Assembly: GCA_964019155.1 (NCBI GenBank)
Contig: OZ025242.1
Coordinates: 8,739,321-8,803,320, forward strand
DNA length: 64,000 bases
Origin: Osedax fenrisi
Taxonomy: Eukaryota > Annelida > Polychaeta > Sabellida > Siboglinidae
Direction: 5' to 3'
Under the pieces are notes generated by a model that did not search any database, was not told the DNA's origin, and saw nothing but the letters and a program-made list of their open reading frames with translations. The position numbers and the translations under genes were made by a program. How positions within the stretch are numbered: the stretch's first letter is position 1; each line of letters opens with the position of its first letter. Positions 1 to 11,438 of this stretch are shown here, piece by piece.

Positions 1-119
1 ATAATAAGAGAAGTTATTCCGACATAGATGGATCTTTTCTATGTAGGGTCCTAAACAAGTTACGAATCCAATCTCCCCTAGTGTACAGTGTATGTAATGT
101 AAAGTGTACACACTGTTAC

Positions 120-325
120 AAATAAAAGGTTGAATCAAGGCTATAAAAAGGTTGAATGATCTATGTACCTATTCAACCTTGGTAAAAGGTTGAGTCAACA
201 ATATACTCTCCTTAATATACCATAATACTCCGAAATATACTCTCTTTTTATTAAAAGGTTGAACGAACGTAATTATGATTCAACCTTTTATTTTATAAAT
301 TAATATACTATAGTATATATATATA

Positions 326-357
<32 letters not shown>

Positions 358-916
358 CATTTACAAATACATTATTTATTTTAATATATAAAAAATATAC
401 TATTTTACATTTTCTTTATTTTGTTATATTTATTTAATTTAGTACTAGTGTAAATTAATTATCAATTGTTATGTTAATATTATGTATTTAATAAATAAAG
501 TTACTATTTTAAAATCATAAATTATTTAAGTATCTATGGGTTTTTAAAATTATCATAATTTCATTTATGTGTCAACTTAAACAACAATTATAATCATAAT
601 TATATTGATAATTAGATAATTAAGATAATTAGATAATTAAGATAATATATTATAATGATTAATCATTATTTAACATTGAAATATTGTATTTAATATTCAA
701 AATATTATTATTAAATACCATTATTATATTAATATATTTAATCATTAAATTGTGATGGTTATACTAATTTATTTATAAAAGGTTGAATGGGAGTAATTAT
801 AAAAGGTTGAATGACACTTACAAATCATGTCGAAATATACTGTTTCATTCAACCTTTAAAAGGTTGACTAGACGAACATCAATTCAACCTTTGTATATGC
901 CTCATTCAACCTTTTT
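120..916. repeat. Dispersed AAAAGGTTGAAT motif in both orientations
   Basis: The 12-mer AAAAGGTTGAAT or a one-to-two-base variant occurs on the plus strand near 124, 146, 184, 253, 777, 801 and 857. Its complement (ATTCAACCTTTT) occurs near 170, 278, 847, 882 and 904. The sites fall in two clusters on either side of a very AT-rich stretch (about 300-770) containing a (TA)n tract. This could be the remains of a foldback element or a clustered protein-binding site. The origin is not recognised. Confidence 0.6.
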
Positions 917-936
917 TTTCTAACAGTGCAGGGTGT

Positions 937-1083
937 GATAAGTTCAGCTACGACGCTATTATCCGCGATCACTTCTATTATTATTGGGTGTGATCTCTTA
1001 ACGTTATCGTCATATACAATGTACACACACTTCACAATGAACAGTGTATACCGCAGCGATAATAGCGTCATAGCTGAACTTAC
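937..1083. mobile_element. Short foldback/MITE-like inverted repeat
   Basis: An arm of about 30 bases at 937-966 (core AAGTTCAGCTACGACGCT) is repeated in inverted orientation at 1051-1083 with about two differences. The arms enclose roughly 85 bases of unique sequence. The structure fits a small non-autonomous DNA element or a recent inverted duplication. No target-site duplication was identified. The short open frames here are by-products of the inverted repeat. Confidence 0.55.
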
Positions 1084-2380
1084 CAACAACCATTATCAAC
1101 TACTATTAATAGTTATTAAGTTTTTATTTATTATGAATATAGCTTATACATTTTTTAAATTACCTACCAGATAATTAATTAGGTAGATAACAGAAGCGCG
1201 TGAAAGTCCAACATGTTTTCAATTTTATCAGAAATTGGAGACAATTGTAATGTCTAAACTTGCGTAAGTGTTTTGAGAAAAACACGATGGTATTAACCCT
1301 GTTGGTAGGTAGCCTGGACAGGTACACTGTACGATGTATACTGTACCCATGGATACCTACCAACGTGTTACAATACTTACGTTGTAAACATTAGTTACTT
1401 AACACGCGCACACGTGCACACACACACGCACACGCGCACACACGCACACACGCACACACGCACACACATGAGCGCACACACACATACGCATACACCATAA
1501 CCACAGTGTTACTAGAGAATCACGCACTATATCACTTACCGCTATACAAGTGCACCGCGTGCTATTGTAGTAGTATTCAATACCACTATTAATTAGTGGT
1601 TGTGTTTTAGATCTATAGGTACCGGCCTATGGGTGTATTGTTTGGTCAATACGTAACTTAACACCTAATTACGTATAAACATGATTACGTAATCCGTAAT
1701 TACTAGTCTATATATATAGATTATAATCCTAAAGAAGTACATTTCATTAGTAATCAATGCGTGCACTTATAATTGTTACGCAACAGTCGATATGTGTTGT
1801 CATTCAATATCGATTATAATTACGTCTATATTAACTAGTCGACTCGTAAATAATAATCAGTTAACGGACGGACAACGCGAGTATTATTCGATTCGTTAAT
1901 CAGTGAGTACATTTACGTTAACTAATTAATATAGCGGGTACCTTATTGTACCGAAGCGTTATTGTAACGCGCCTTTAGTGCGGTATAGTAACGCGCCTTT
2001 AGTGCTTGCGGTATTGTTCACGTCACACGTGACGAAGAGATCATCCCTATGACGTACACGACACGCGTGTCACATAGATGATGACACCTAGCCCCATACT
2101 ACAAACCCTATAAGCCCCATGTAGGGCCATTAGGGATTATATATAATATGTGTCAGCCCGTGCACGTATCACTATATTATAACATAAGTATACAGTAACA
2201 ATACTACTATATACATATACTTATTGTATATATATATATATATATATTTTTTTATTTTTATTTTAAAATATTTTATTGACTACAAAATCACGTGGTGGTT
2301 ATGGGCGTCATGAGAAGGAAACAAAAATAAAATAAGTTACAATGTTAATATGTGCGTGGAGAGTTTACATTTAAATAGTG

Positions 2381-2434
<54 letters not shown>

Positions 2435-3100
2435 TGTATATAGTAAGTAAGTAAGTATCAACGATTTGTGCTAAGTAAAGATACACTAACACTTACGCGA
2501 AATCATGTATTTCGATGTTATACACACGAGATATGGACAGCGCCCCCTACATGGGTTGTTATTTCGGAGAAACGCGTTGTTTATAATGTATACATTCGTA
2601 TGAAACCGTACACTTTTAAAATATAGAATACATGGTATGAAGTTTGTGAAAACTAAGTATTAATTACTAATATATAACAAAACAATAAGATATTTTGGTT
2701 TTAAATGCTATGCATATCTATGTGGCGAATTAAAGATAACTTATATCAAATATTTTGCGAAACAAACATATAAATTGTTTAAAAGTTTTTTTAGATACAA
2801 AATAGAATTAATCGATTTCGCGTGAGTGTTATAACTTTAATTAGAAGAATGTTTGCGTATATGTCCGTGTAATGTATTGTGATTTAATAATTAAAACATC
2901 GTTGAATAAAAAAAGCGTGAAACCTAAATCTAGTTCAGTGATTTCGATACTACTGCTAGCAGCGGGGCGGGTAACTATTAATTACGTTGCGTAGATAGGG
3001 AGTGTTACATATTCGATAACTAAACCTATGTAGTTTATATAATAACCACGTGACTGGCATACATGTATTCAATGTTCAACGTTCGCTAGCAGACATATAT
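1084..3100. other. Intergenic, no gene seen
   Basis: AT-rich sequence without a recognisable exon on either strand. It contains a CA/CG dinucleotide tract (about 1397-1495), a short direct repeat built on AACGCGCCTTTAGTGC (about 1965-2005), and (TA)n tracts near 2226-2248 and 2385-2436. Palindromic words such as TTACGTAA are frequent. Confidence 0.6.
1397..1495. repeat. CA/CG dinucleotide microsatellite
   Basis: Alternating CACA with interspersed CACG units, an imperfect purine-pyrimidine alternating tract capable of Z-DNA formation. Confidence 0.85.
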
Positions 3101-3101
3101 A

Positions 3102-3181
3102 CAGTAAAACCTCTCTATAAGAAATTTTTTTTTTCAGTACTTTTTTTCTTATAGAAAGGTTTTCTTATAAAGAGGTTTTTA
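3102..3181. mobile_element. Possible degraded terminal inverted repeat
   Basis: ACAGTAAAACCTCTCTATAAG near 3102 resembles the termini of some invertebrate Tc1/pogo-type MITEs. Imperfect inverted copies (CTTATAGAAAGGTTTTC and ATAAAGAGGTTTTTAC) follow within 80 bases. This may be an internally deleted element or a solo terminus. Confidence 0.3.
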
Positions 3182-3240
3182 CTTTTCAAATGAAATTAAG
3201 AATTAATTTATAATTGAAAATGCAATATATAACCTATAGG

Positions 3241-3247
3241 TTATATA

Positions 3248-3301
<54 letters not shown>
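3241..3301. repeat. (TA)n microsatellite
   Basis: Nearly uninterrupted TA dinucleotide tract of about 60 bases. The many tyrosine/isoleucine open frames over such tracts are artefacts. Confidence 0.9.
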
Positions 3302-3304
<3 letters not shown>

Positions 3305-3934
3305 TATACTATAATATATTTATATAATTCTTGATTGTTCAGTAAACCTTCACCAACTTCTTTAATTATATCAGATTTAAAATGTATACTGTCTTGTTTG
3401 CACTTAGTTAAAACCCGACCCGGGTTAAAACATGACATTTTATTAGATTTATATTAGCAATTATAAATTATGAATCATCATTTATGAATATAATATAATG
3501 AATATTATGATAGTCTACTACCTTATGGTATATTAAGGGTCTATACTATAGACTCTATATATATTAAGGGTCTATTATTTAACAATTAATTGTATAATAT
3601 AATAAATTGTATCATCAATACATTTAAGGATATAATAATATTTATTAATTAATTTTAATAAATTTATGGATATACAATAACATTTATTAATTAATTTTAA
3701 TAAATATATGAATATACAATAACAATTATTAATTAATTTTAATTCATTTTGAGCTATTTATATAATATAAAATATTTGTAAGAAAAAAAATATCTCATAT
3801 AATAATTAATTTCTATAATTTTTATCAATATACAATACTCTTATTTATATATATAATTATTTTTTATATGTTGTATACAATAAGTTATTATAATATTATA
3901 AATATATAATTATAATATTACACTAACGTATACG

Positions 3935-3979
<45 letters not shown>

Positions 3980-4759
3980 AATGTTATGTATAGTGCTTCA
4001 AAACTGCGTATTTCAAAGAACACATATTCATGTTCGAATCAGATTAAATAATGCACGCAGTGATTAATTATCGCGATATCGGTAAGCATGTGCTTGCATA
4101 CGTACTGCCATGTAGCCATTACATCGTTACTTTCACGATACCTGTGTCGTGTGCACGGAGCTCAGTACATGTATTGTACCGAGGTGTTCACGCACGTACG
4201 CATGTATTGATGTATCGAGGAACGTCGGAGACCGCAACTAGGAGGGTAATACGGTCACCCCCCCCCAATATATCATAATCTATAAGTTAGATCATAAACG
4301 ATGTATACATTTGTTTACTATTGAACTTATAGTTTACGAGATATGTACATACATATATATATATATATATACATGAAATATGCGTCTTAATAAGCTTTAT
4401 TCAAATAAATAAAAATAATTGTTATATTTTTTTTTTAAATTACATAGAGAAAAAAAATTCGATTTACATATCACTATGATTATAAGAATAACAAAGTAGT
4501 GTACGTTATGCTTATATTAGTGAATAATATATTATTATGAATATATTAATTATTATCTAGTGTATATAGCGAAATACCTATAGGTATCGGGTAATACGGT
4601 CAGCTTTGAGCGGTTTGATTTAAGTCAATCATTAGATCGGACATAACGATTTTTGTGTGTACTTAAAATTGAGTGCGTATTATATGAAAACGTTGATTAC
4701 ATTGAAATATATTACACCCTATTATACACACACATACACACACATATACACACTTATAG

Positions 4760-4823
<64 letters not shown>

Positions 4824-5747
4824 TTAATTTTAATCGGACATGCATAACAGAGGTCCATAGAGTATATATATACTGTTATATATTGTATACAATAATTAAG
4901 ACGAACATCAATTAAACGAAAATGAAATCTAAATATATTACACTATATATATATATATATATAGTAATATATATTACTTAATATATTACAATTAATATAT
5001 TATATATTATAGAAATTAATTATTATAATATATTATATGCTAATATATTACATTTATATGTACTTTTTATAATTATGCATTACATTTTAGGTTGACATGC
5101 ATATAATATTCTTACTGTGATAATATTTGACAACACTTGTTATAGAGTAGCGCCACCTAGTGGATTAATGCATGGCGGTATTACCCGCCACGGAGGGTAA
5201 TGTGGCCACCCTGATAATTAAAATGAGATCACATAAAATGAAGAAAAAATGATTCTACGGCCCTATTGAATATAATAAGATGTAGGTATCTTGAAAAAAT
5301 ATTGAATTATGACTAATATTTATAAAGTTATACAATATTGTCTATAAATGTCATATTAATCATATTTCCCCAACCATATGTATAATATGTTATTGTCATC
5401 AATCAATATTAATATTAATAATAATAATAATAATAATATTTATTTATAATAATATTAATATTAATAATAATATTAATAATAATATAAATATAAATAATAA
5501 TATTAATATTAATATAATTTATATTGATGAATATGTAAACAAAATAATCAATGTAAGCTTAATATTTAGATTATTATGATTGATCGCATGTAACATAGTT
5601 TTACATAACACAAAAATAAAATAGCGAGTAAATAGGAAGTGTTTAGCGATAATTAATAAATATAATACAAATAATAAAAAAAAATTCATAAAACATATTT
5701 TGCTATCCGTATTTATTATTAATCTCTTAAGGCTATAGCCTGGGTCT
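3302..5747. other. AT-rich intergenic with (TA)n tracts, no gene seen
   Basis: Holds (TA)n tracts at about 3936-3970, 4347-4372 and 4770-4820, and an AAT/ATT stretch around 5400-5520. A word GGGTAATACGG occurs near 4242 and 4588, a close variant occurs near 5196, and an inverted partial copy near 5180. It could mark old MITE ends, but no complete element can be delimited. No splice-compatible exon is visible. Confidence 0.5.
5149..5163 (-). promoter_or_regulatory. CTCF-core-like site
   Basis: On the minus strand this reads CCACTAGGTGGCGCT, which matches the core consensus of bilaterian CTCF sites. Related sequences occur near 9700, 35134, 36885 and 51137. A repeat-derived origin is not excluded because most of the surrounding DNA is repetitive. 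Assignment rests on motif match only. Confidence 0.35.
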
Positions 5748-6150
5748 ATGGCTCAATGGAACAGTCAAAAGCTCTCATTTTATTTCATGTGTTTTGATTA
5801 AATGTTTATTAAGTTCTTGATAAATATAAGAGAAAAACAAGAACTGCCTGGAGTCGAACCCAACAAATATCACTTAGATGTCCCGGATTCGACTCTAGTC
5901 AGTTCTTGTTTTTTTCTTGTATTTATCAAGAACTTAATAAACAGTAATTGAATTTAAAAATAAAATTTACAAAACAAACAACATTTTTTTTACATATTTG
6001 TATTGTATTGTCCGGGACCCCTCGCAGTTATTTATAACATGTACAAGTCTATGACTTCTTGAGGGGTCCATTCGTATCCGCTATTATTACACGCCTATCT
6101 CTTATTATACACGTATTGATTCACGTGATTCAATAGATAAATGTTATACA
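5748..6150 (+). mobile_element. tRNA-derived SINE (family 2), copy 1, rearranged
   Basis: The left end carries an A-box-like TATGGCTCAATGG. The right part (about 5885-6150) carries a B-box-like GGATTCGACTC, the AGTTCTTG body, and the GTCCGGGACCCCTC and ACTTCTTGAGGGGTCCAT segments shared with the copies at 40885 and 62419. Between them lies an inverted duplicate: an arm at 5805-5861 is the reverse complement of 5885-5941 at about 90% identity with a 23-base spacer. The inverted similarity continues leftwards into the SINE body. The copy therefore contains an inverted partial second SINE and can form a long hairpin. Confidence 0.75.
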
Positions 6151-6189
6151 TATATATATGTATCGATTTGAGTGTATATTTAATAGATA

Positions 6190-6690
6190 TTATCTATACA
6201 CATACAGTACACACACACGCACGCACGCACACACACACGCACACACACACACGTGCGCACACATTCAATGATAATCATTGCAGTGCGTGATATTATTATA
6301 CGCGCCTCACTACGGGGCCAATGTACATGAAACACGACTCTTTTAAATGTCATGATACATTATAGTAATAATAGGATAATATTATCATTATATAATGTGA
6401 TATGATATGATGTGATATATACATATATATATATACATACAATGTGTTTTCAATCAAAAAAAGATATATATTTTTATGATAACTTGATATATATAGTAGT
6501 AGAAATATGCTCCCTAAATATATGATGCTATTCGATACTGATGATGTAACCGATACCAACACTTATACTCGCACACAAATGCACACACCCACACTCCCAC
6601 ACACACATCCACACACCCACACACCCTCACACACACACTCACACACATACACCCACACACACACCCACTTATACATACACGCGCATTATG
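6190..6690. repeat. CA-rich microsatellites
   Basis: Two CA/CACG tracts (about 6190-6263 and 6565-6690, the second mixed with CCCACA units) with AT-rich sequence between them. Threonine/histidine open frames over this stretch are repeat artefacts. Confidence 0.85.
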
Positions 6691-6927
6691 TATAAAGGTG
6701 GTCAATATTATCATCATTATGTACTATGACCTATAACCTATAAACTTTATACTATAATATATATTGTAGGAGATGTACCTTTTAAATTTATAATAATAAT
6801 AATCGTTTTTTAATATTTGTATATAGAGAAGTTATTTAAGTATACTTATCATGAATTATTAATATAATTATATTATATAAAATTACACACATTAATGTGT
6901 AATATATATAATGATATATATAATAAT

Positions 6928-6980
<53 letters not shown>

Positions 6981-7265
6981 AATACTTAAATATTAATAAT
7001 TTAATAGTTTATTTATTCAATCAATATATATATATATATATTATAATTTTGTTTACTACTTTAGAACAAAGATAACCCTATGAATGTCATTAACTAATAC
7101 AAATGAAAGTATACCTTACTTATATACTGGGTATACCTATCTTAGTATGATGTACTAACGCGGATATAACATTCAGAATTCATAATAAAATAGAAACACA
7201 AATCGAAACTATATACTTATAAGTATGTAAACAGATACATATAATATATAATTTATTTTTGAAAA
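6691..7265. other. AT-rich intergenic, no gene seen
   Basis: Contains a (TA)n tract at about 6932-6978 and otherwise unstructured AT-rich DNA. Confidence 0.5.
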
Positions 7266-7310
7266 TATACATTCCCTATAATATTTTAACAATTTAATAT
7301 ATTTAACTAT

Positions 7311-7357
<47 letters not shown>

Positions 7358-7510
7358 AATATATTAAACATCATATTGTCCATAAATAATATTTTAATTG
7401 TTAAAATATTATAGGGAATGTATATATGTAGGCATACGTCTAATGATTCTCAGTATGTATACATTTATCAATTATAATTGATAAATGTATACTCACTGAG
7501 AATCATTAGA
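7266..7510. repeat. Compound inverted repeat with a 72-bp palindrome
   Basis: An outer inverted pair (about 7266-7296 and 7397-7423, core ACATTCCCTATAATATT) encloses a (TA)n tract at 7317-7352. Immediately beside it, 7439-7510 is a palindrome with no spacer: two 36-base halves pair at 34 positions (half begins TCTAATGATTCTCAGT). Such a sequence can extrude as a cruciform and is a typical rearrangement hotspot. It may be a foldback transposon relic. Confidence 0.75.
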
Positions 7511-7672
7511 TAATTATTTATATAGCATATATAGGTGTATATATACAGTTGATATAAATTATATGATAATAATAATATCAATTAAAAAAAAATAATTTTA
7601 ATTAAATAATTCGAATCATTGTGTATATTTTGTTCGGTAACTTAATATCGCATAGGGTTCAGGTGCACCCGT

Positions 7673-7886
7673 CTGTGGGGGGGGGTAGGGTAGTGGGGTA
7701 GGGTAGTGGGGGTAGGGTAGTGGGGGCAGGGTAGTGGGGAAAGTGTAGTGGGGGCGGGTTAGTGGGGGACAGGGTAGTGGGGGAAATGGTAGTGGGGGGA
7801 AGGGTAGTGGGGGTGCGGGGGTGTGGGGGGAAGGGTAGTGGGGGAAGGGTAGTGGGGTGCAAGGTAGTAAGGTGCAGGGGGTAGTG
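7673..7886 (+). repeat. G-rich GGGTAGTGGGG minisatellite
   Basis: About 19 imperfect units of 10-13 bases of the form GGGTAGTGGGG with G runs of 3-9. The plus strand has strong G-quadruplex potential; the minus (sense) strand of the neighbouring GPCR gene is C-rich. It starts only about ten bases downstream of the splice donor of the exon at 7895-8006, so it lies at the beginning of the next intron. Confidence 0.9.
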
Positions 7887-7894
7887 GGACTAAC

Positions 7895-8006
7895 CCTCCT
7901 CGTAGGCCAGGTATCCCCGCACCAGATCTCCGTGTGATCGAGCCACGTTCTCACGTACTGTTGTCGGAACCACAGCAGAGGGGACGACACGCTTATCGCG
8001 AACAAC
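7895..8006 (-). CDS. Class A GPCR, internal exon (end of TM4 and extracellular loop 2)
   Basis: This minus-strand exon of 112 bases completes the codon of the TM4 tryptophan begun in the exon at 11439-11565 and then reads 37 codons. It has the pattern of the end of TM4 (LFAISVSSPLLWFRQQ) followed by extracellular loop 2 with the motif WCGDTWP. The loop cysteine corresponds to the one that in rhodopsin-family receptors forms the disulphide with TM3. The acceptor reads ATTGACAG and the donor AGG|GTTAGT, so the exon ends in phase 0. The W-C-x-x-x-W-P pattern is typical of peptide receptors related to neuropeptide FF, QRFP and tachykinin receptors; ligand and subfamily cannot be fixed from about 80 residues. 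TM5-TM7 exons were not found in the remaining 7.9 kb and probably lie to the left of the window. Confidence 0.85.
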
Positions 8007-9029
8007 CTGTCAATCAAACAATCTCAGTTAATGTAGGCCACTAGGTCACTAGTTCGCGATACACGATGTTTAATATTCATTATCTAACATATTTGTATGT
8101 GTATATATGTATGTACATGTATATAGGTGATGTAAGGTGATGTAAATTGATTAGTCGTAACATCAAAGCGATAAAATTTTCCGTAGTAATGAAAAATAAA
8201 TAAAATATCAAACAAAATAAGAACAATAATAATGATATATAACCGAACGATATTGTTTTACGTGTAAAAGAATAAACATACAATGGAAGGTGATTTATGT
8301 TAAGGAAGAGTAAGAGGGGATATAGCGGGTGAACAATATAAGTGGGTTCCTTAATGGTGGAATGCGCGTTAACCGGAAGTTAGTGAAGATAAAGGTTGAA
8401 TCCCGAGTATGAGGGTAGTGAGTGAGTTGGGGAGTAATGAGGGGGCAGGGAGGGGTTAGGGAGTGGTATGGATCAGGGAGGAGTCAGGGAGGGGTTAGGG
8501 ATGGAGTCTATATAGGGCGCGATTATGACATCACCAACGATTTCCAGGAAGTATAAATACTGCAATACTACGAGAACAACTTATTTTATTTAAAGGAGCA
8601 AATGATGAACAAATAGCAGGGAGGTGATAATTAACAAAGATAATAAAGAGAACAAAGAGAGAAAAAGATACTAGAAGTAATCTAAACAAGGTATAAATAA
8701 ATAGTTAACCCTAATAAAACCTAATAAAACCCTTAATAAAGACAATGGTGAGAGAGCGATGAATACCTCGTAGCATACAATTATGATAGTTTGCGTATTT
8801 GGAAACTTTAGAAATATGTATCGAGAAGGAGATAAGGAAACACCGAGTTTTAAATTAATACGGAGGGATAATTTAGATTGATATTAATAAACAATGTAAG
8901 AATTGGCGTCGCGTTTATAGGTACGTTAAGAAGGTTTGTCTTAGATGTATTTAAAAAAAGGTTACTAGAAATAATCCACTTTCTAATACATGGGAGACAT
9001 TCAATAAGTGGGCGTTACCCGGAGAAGAG

Positions 9030-9198
9030 TTATATAGGCCATGGTACACTCGTATATCATCAGCATTGTAGTGAACATAGAAAATGGAAATTGGGAACTA
9101 AATTCAATGATACGTAGGACATAACCTTGTGTTATACCATAAAGTATAGGATATGGGTCAGAAGATAAATCACATATTCTAACAATAGGCGATCTATG

Positions 9199-9235
<37 letters not shown>

Positions 9236-9330
9236 TCGTAATATTTAGTGGATGTATTAATACCTACCATCTCAAGTCTAGAAAGAATATCATAGCGCAA
9301 AGAGTCAAAGGCTATGGAAGGTGTCGAAGG
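9030..9330 (-). pseudogene. Decayed LINE reverse transcriptase fragment
   Basis: The minus strand shows, in order, an AFDSLRYDIL motif (RT motif with the first catalytic aspartate, near 9312), a degraded GITQGYVL (normally G-x-PQG-x-x-LG, near 9132), and in a shifted frame YVHYNADD (normally YADD, near 9055). A (TA)n tract of about 35 bases has expanded between the first two blocks. Substitutions in every motif plus a frameshift show that it is dead. The motif style is CR1/L2-like. It sits in the GPCR intron in the gene's own orientation. Confidence 0.75.
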
Positions 9331-9698
9331 AAAAGTAAAAGGACATACTTTAGTGTCAGTATTATTCAAGATTAGTAAAATAATGGTTTCAGTATATAAA
9401 TATATATATATTCGTATGTCATATTGGATGTTATAAAATACTTTACCAATATAAATACTCCAACATAAAATAAGAATTCCAAACAAAATAAATATCACGT
9501 TCCCATTAATCATCGATAACATAAAATAATATTGATTATATAATAGATTGTGTTTTCCGAAATTTGAAATCGAATATTCCAGAGTTATCTAGCCTAGCGG
9601 TCAGCGGGCGGTGGTGTTGGGCGAGAAGAACAATAGAGCGATGGAGGAGGTGACCTTGGTTATTAAGACATTGTTACGTAACCAATATCCTAGGGTAA

Positions 9699-9714
9699 CG
9701 ACACCTAGTGGACG
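9699..9714 (-). promoter_or_regulatory. CTCF-core-like word, weak
   Basis: Minus strand reads CCACTAGGTGTCGTTA, one base different from the core match at 5149-5163. Motif match only. Confidence 0.2.
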
Positions 9715-10085
9715 GGATAGTTGATTTCGTTGATATTCGTTAAGTGATGTAATAACATAAGTTATAACGAATGTGTATATATATATATTTATAATGATTA
9801 CATATAGATAGTATATGAATATATAAAGATATATATATATATATATATATATATATCTTTATATACATAATATAATATTATAGCTTCTATACTATATTAC
9901 ATAACGTATCATCACAAGAATCACAGTGGTTGTATACCGTATCATATATATATCATCTATAGACCAATGTCCAATACGTCACCGGTCATCGCATGGGTGT
10001 GTATATTGTATAGAGGTCTCAATCAAATTAGTCCATCGAAGTGTTACCAATGATCGAATGCATGTGTACGTACGTGTATATACAT

Positions 10086-10172
<87 letters not shown>

Positions 10173-10270
10173 ATGTATATTGTACATGGTTCAATGTATA
10201 CATATATTAATGTACGAGAAATTTATAATGAACTTTTGTAACCCGATATACATATTGATGTACTAATTTC

Positions 10271-10306
<36 letters not shown>

Positions 10307-10322
10307 TATTATATAGCTATAA

Positions 10323-10602
10323 TTATTATTATTGTTATTTTGGTGGAGTCCTCTCATCCCAACCGGGAACTTAGATGAATTTTTCACTTATAACCATATA
10401 TGGCTCTAATATCCCTTCGAAGCCGCTCTCATGTTAAGTCAGCAATGGTTTTAAAGAGAGCCGATCATTTATTTATACACAATTAGATAAGATCACTTCT
10501 AAATAATATTTTAAGACCCATTTTCATGGTCCGGGCGGGGCTCGAACCCGCGTCCTACTGCTTGTGTGTCTGACGCCTTAGCCAACTGAGCCACACAGGC
10601 AG
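10323..10602 (-). mobile_element. tRNA-derived SINE (family 1), copy 1
   Basis: On the minus strand it starts with a tRNA-like head: A box TGGCTCAGTTGG and B box GGTTCGAGCCCC. A body of about 190 bases follows (including CTGACTTAACATGAGAGCGG and GGCTCTAATATCCCTTC on one strand or the other) and a short A-rich/AAT tail. The acceptor ends do not pair, so it is not a tRNA gene. A second full copy lies at 37731-38072 on the plus strand. Pol III transcription would use the internal A and B boxes. Confidence 0.85.
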
Positions 10603-10961
10603 TTTTTAAGTATGTACACAAATGTATATATATATATATATATATATGTTAGTATATCTGTATATTTATTAGTATATTTAACTGTTATTATCATCATCAT
10701 TATTAGTATCAGTAGTATAATGAGTTACATATTCGCGTTCAATTTATGAATTCCGTACCTATACGGTATACCTGTGTATATAACCCCCATACGCATGCGT
10801 AGACAAGGATAGCGTGGTTAGCGCATGCTCGGCTACCGATAGACAGAATGATTGACAGGTCGAGACGCTTAAGTGTCTAATTAGACTTGGGGCAGGCGGG
10901 AGGGCTTTGTAGAGGAAACTCTAGGTTAACTATATCTAGTTATAGCTCTCTATATATATGC

Positions 10962-11007
<46 letters not shown>

Positions 11008-11438
11008 GCGTGTGTATATATATATAGGAGATGAAGATATGATATAAGGATTAAAGAGAATCGCAAGACAGCTAGATAACGAATAGAGAAGTTACGGCTA
11101 AAGTGGGTTACGTAATAACTTGTACATTGGCCTATATTCTATAATTACGTAATACGAATGTCAGTCACTTGACTTAACGGTGCGGTTCGGCTGAAGTAGG
11201 AAGAGAAGGAAGGGAGGAGTGAACCAGTACTGTTATCACGTTTATATATTTTGTTTATATATGTTATTGTTTTATTTTTTTATATATAACCAGTAATTCA
11301 ATAAATTTTTGATCTATCTATCTATCTATCTATATATATATATGGTTGAATACAGCGTTATATGCTAAACGGTGCGATGTGCGCGATACAGAAGCTAGTG
11401 TGCGGTGTGCGATGTGCGGTGTGCGACTAGCTACTAAC

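Larger units (their letters stand above)
8007..11438 (-). other. Intron of the GPCR gene
   Basis: A 3.4-kb intron bounded by GTTAGT (donor, complement of 11433-11438) and an AG acceptor (complement of 8007-8008). It contains G-rich imperfect repeats around 8395-8510, a dead LINE fragment (9030-9330), a full-length SINE (10323-10602) and (TA)n tracts at about 9199-9232, 10097-10167 and 10966-11000. The splice sites and phase agree exactly between the two exons. Confidence 0.75.

Noticed and set aside
10530..10602. Functional tRNA gene at the SINE head
   Set aside because: A and B boxes are present but the acceptor arms do not pair and a SINE body and tail follow; the same unit is repeated at 37.7 kb.
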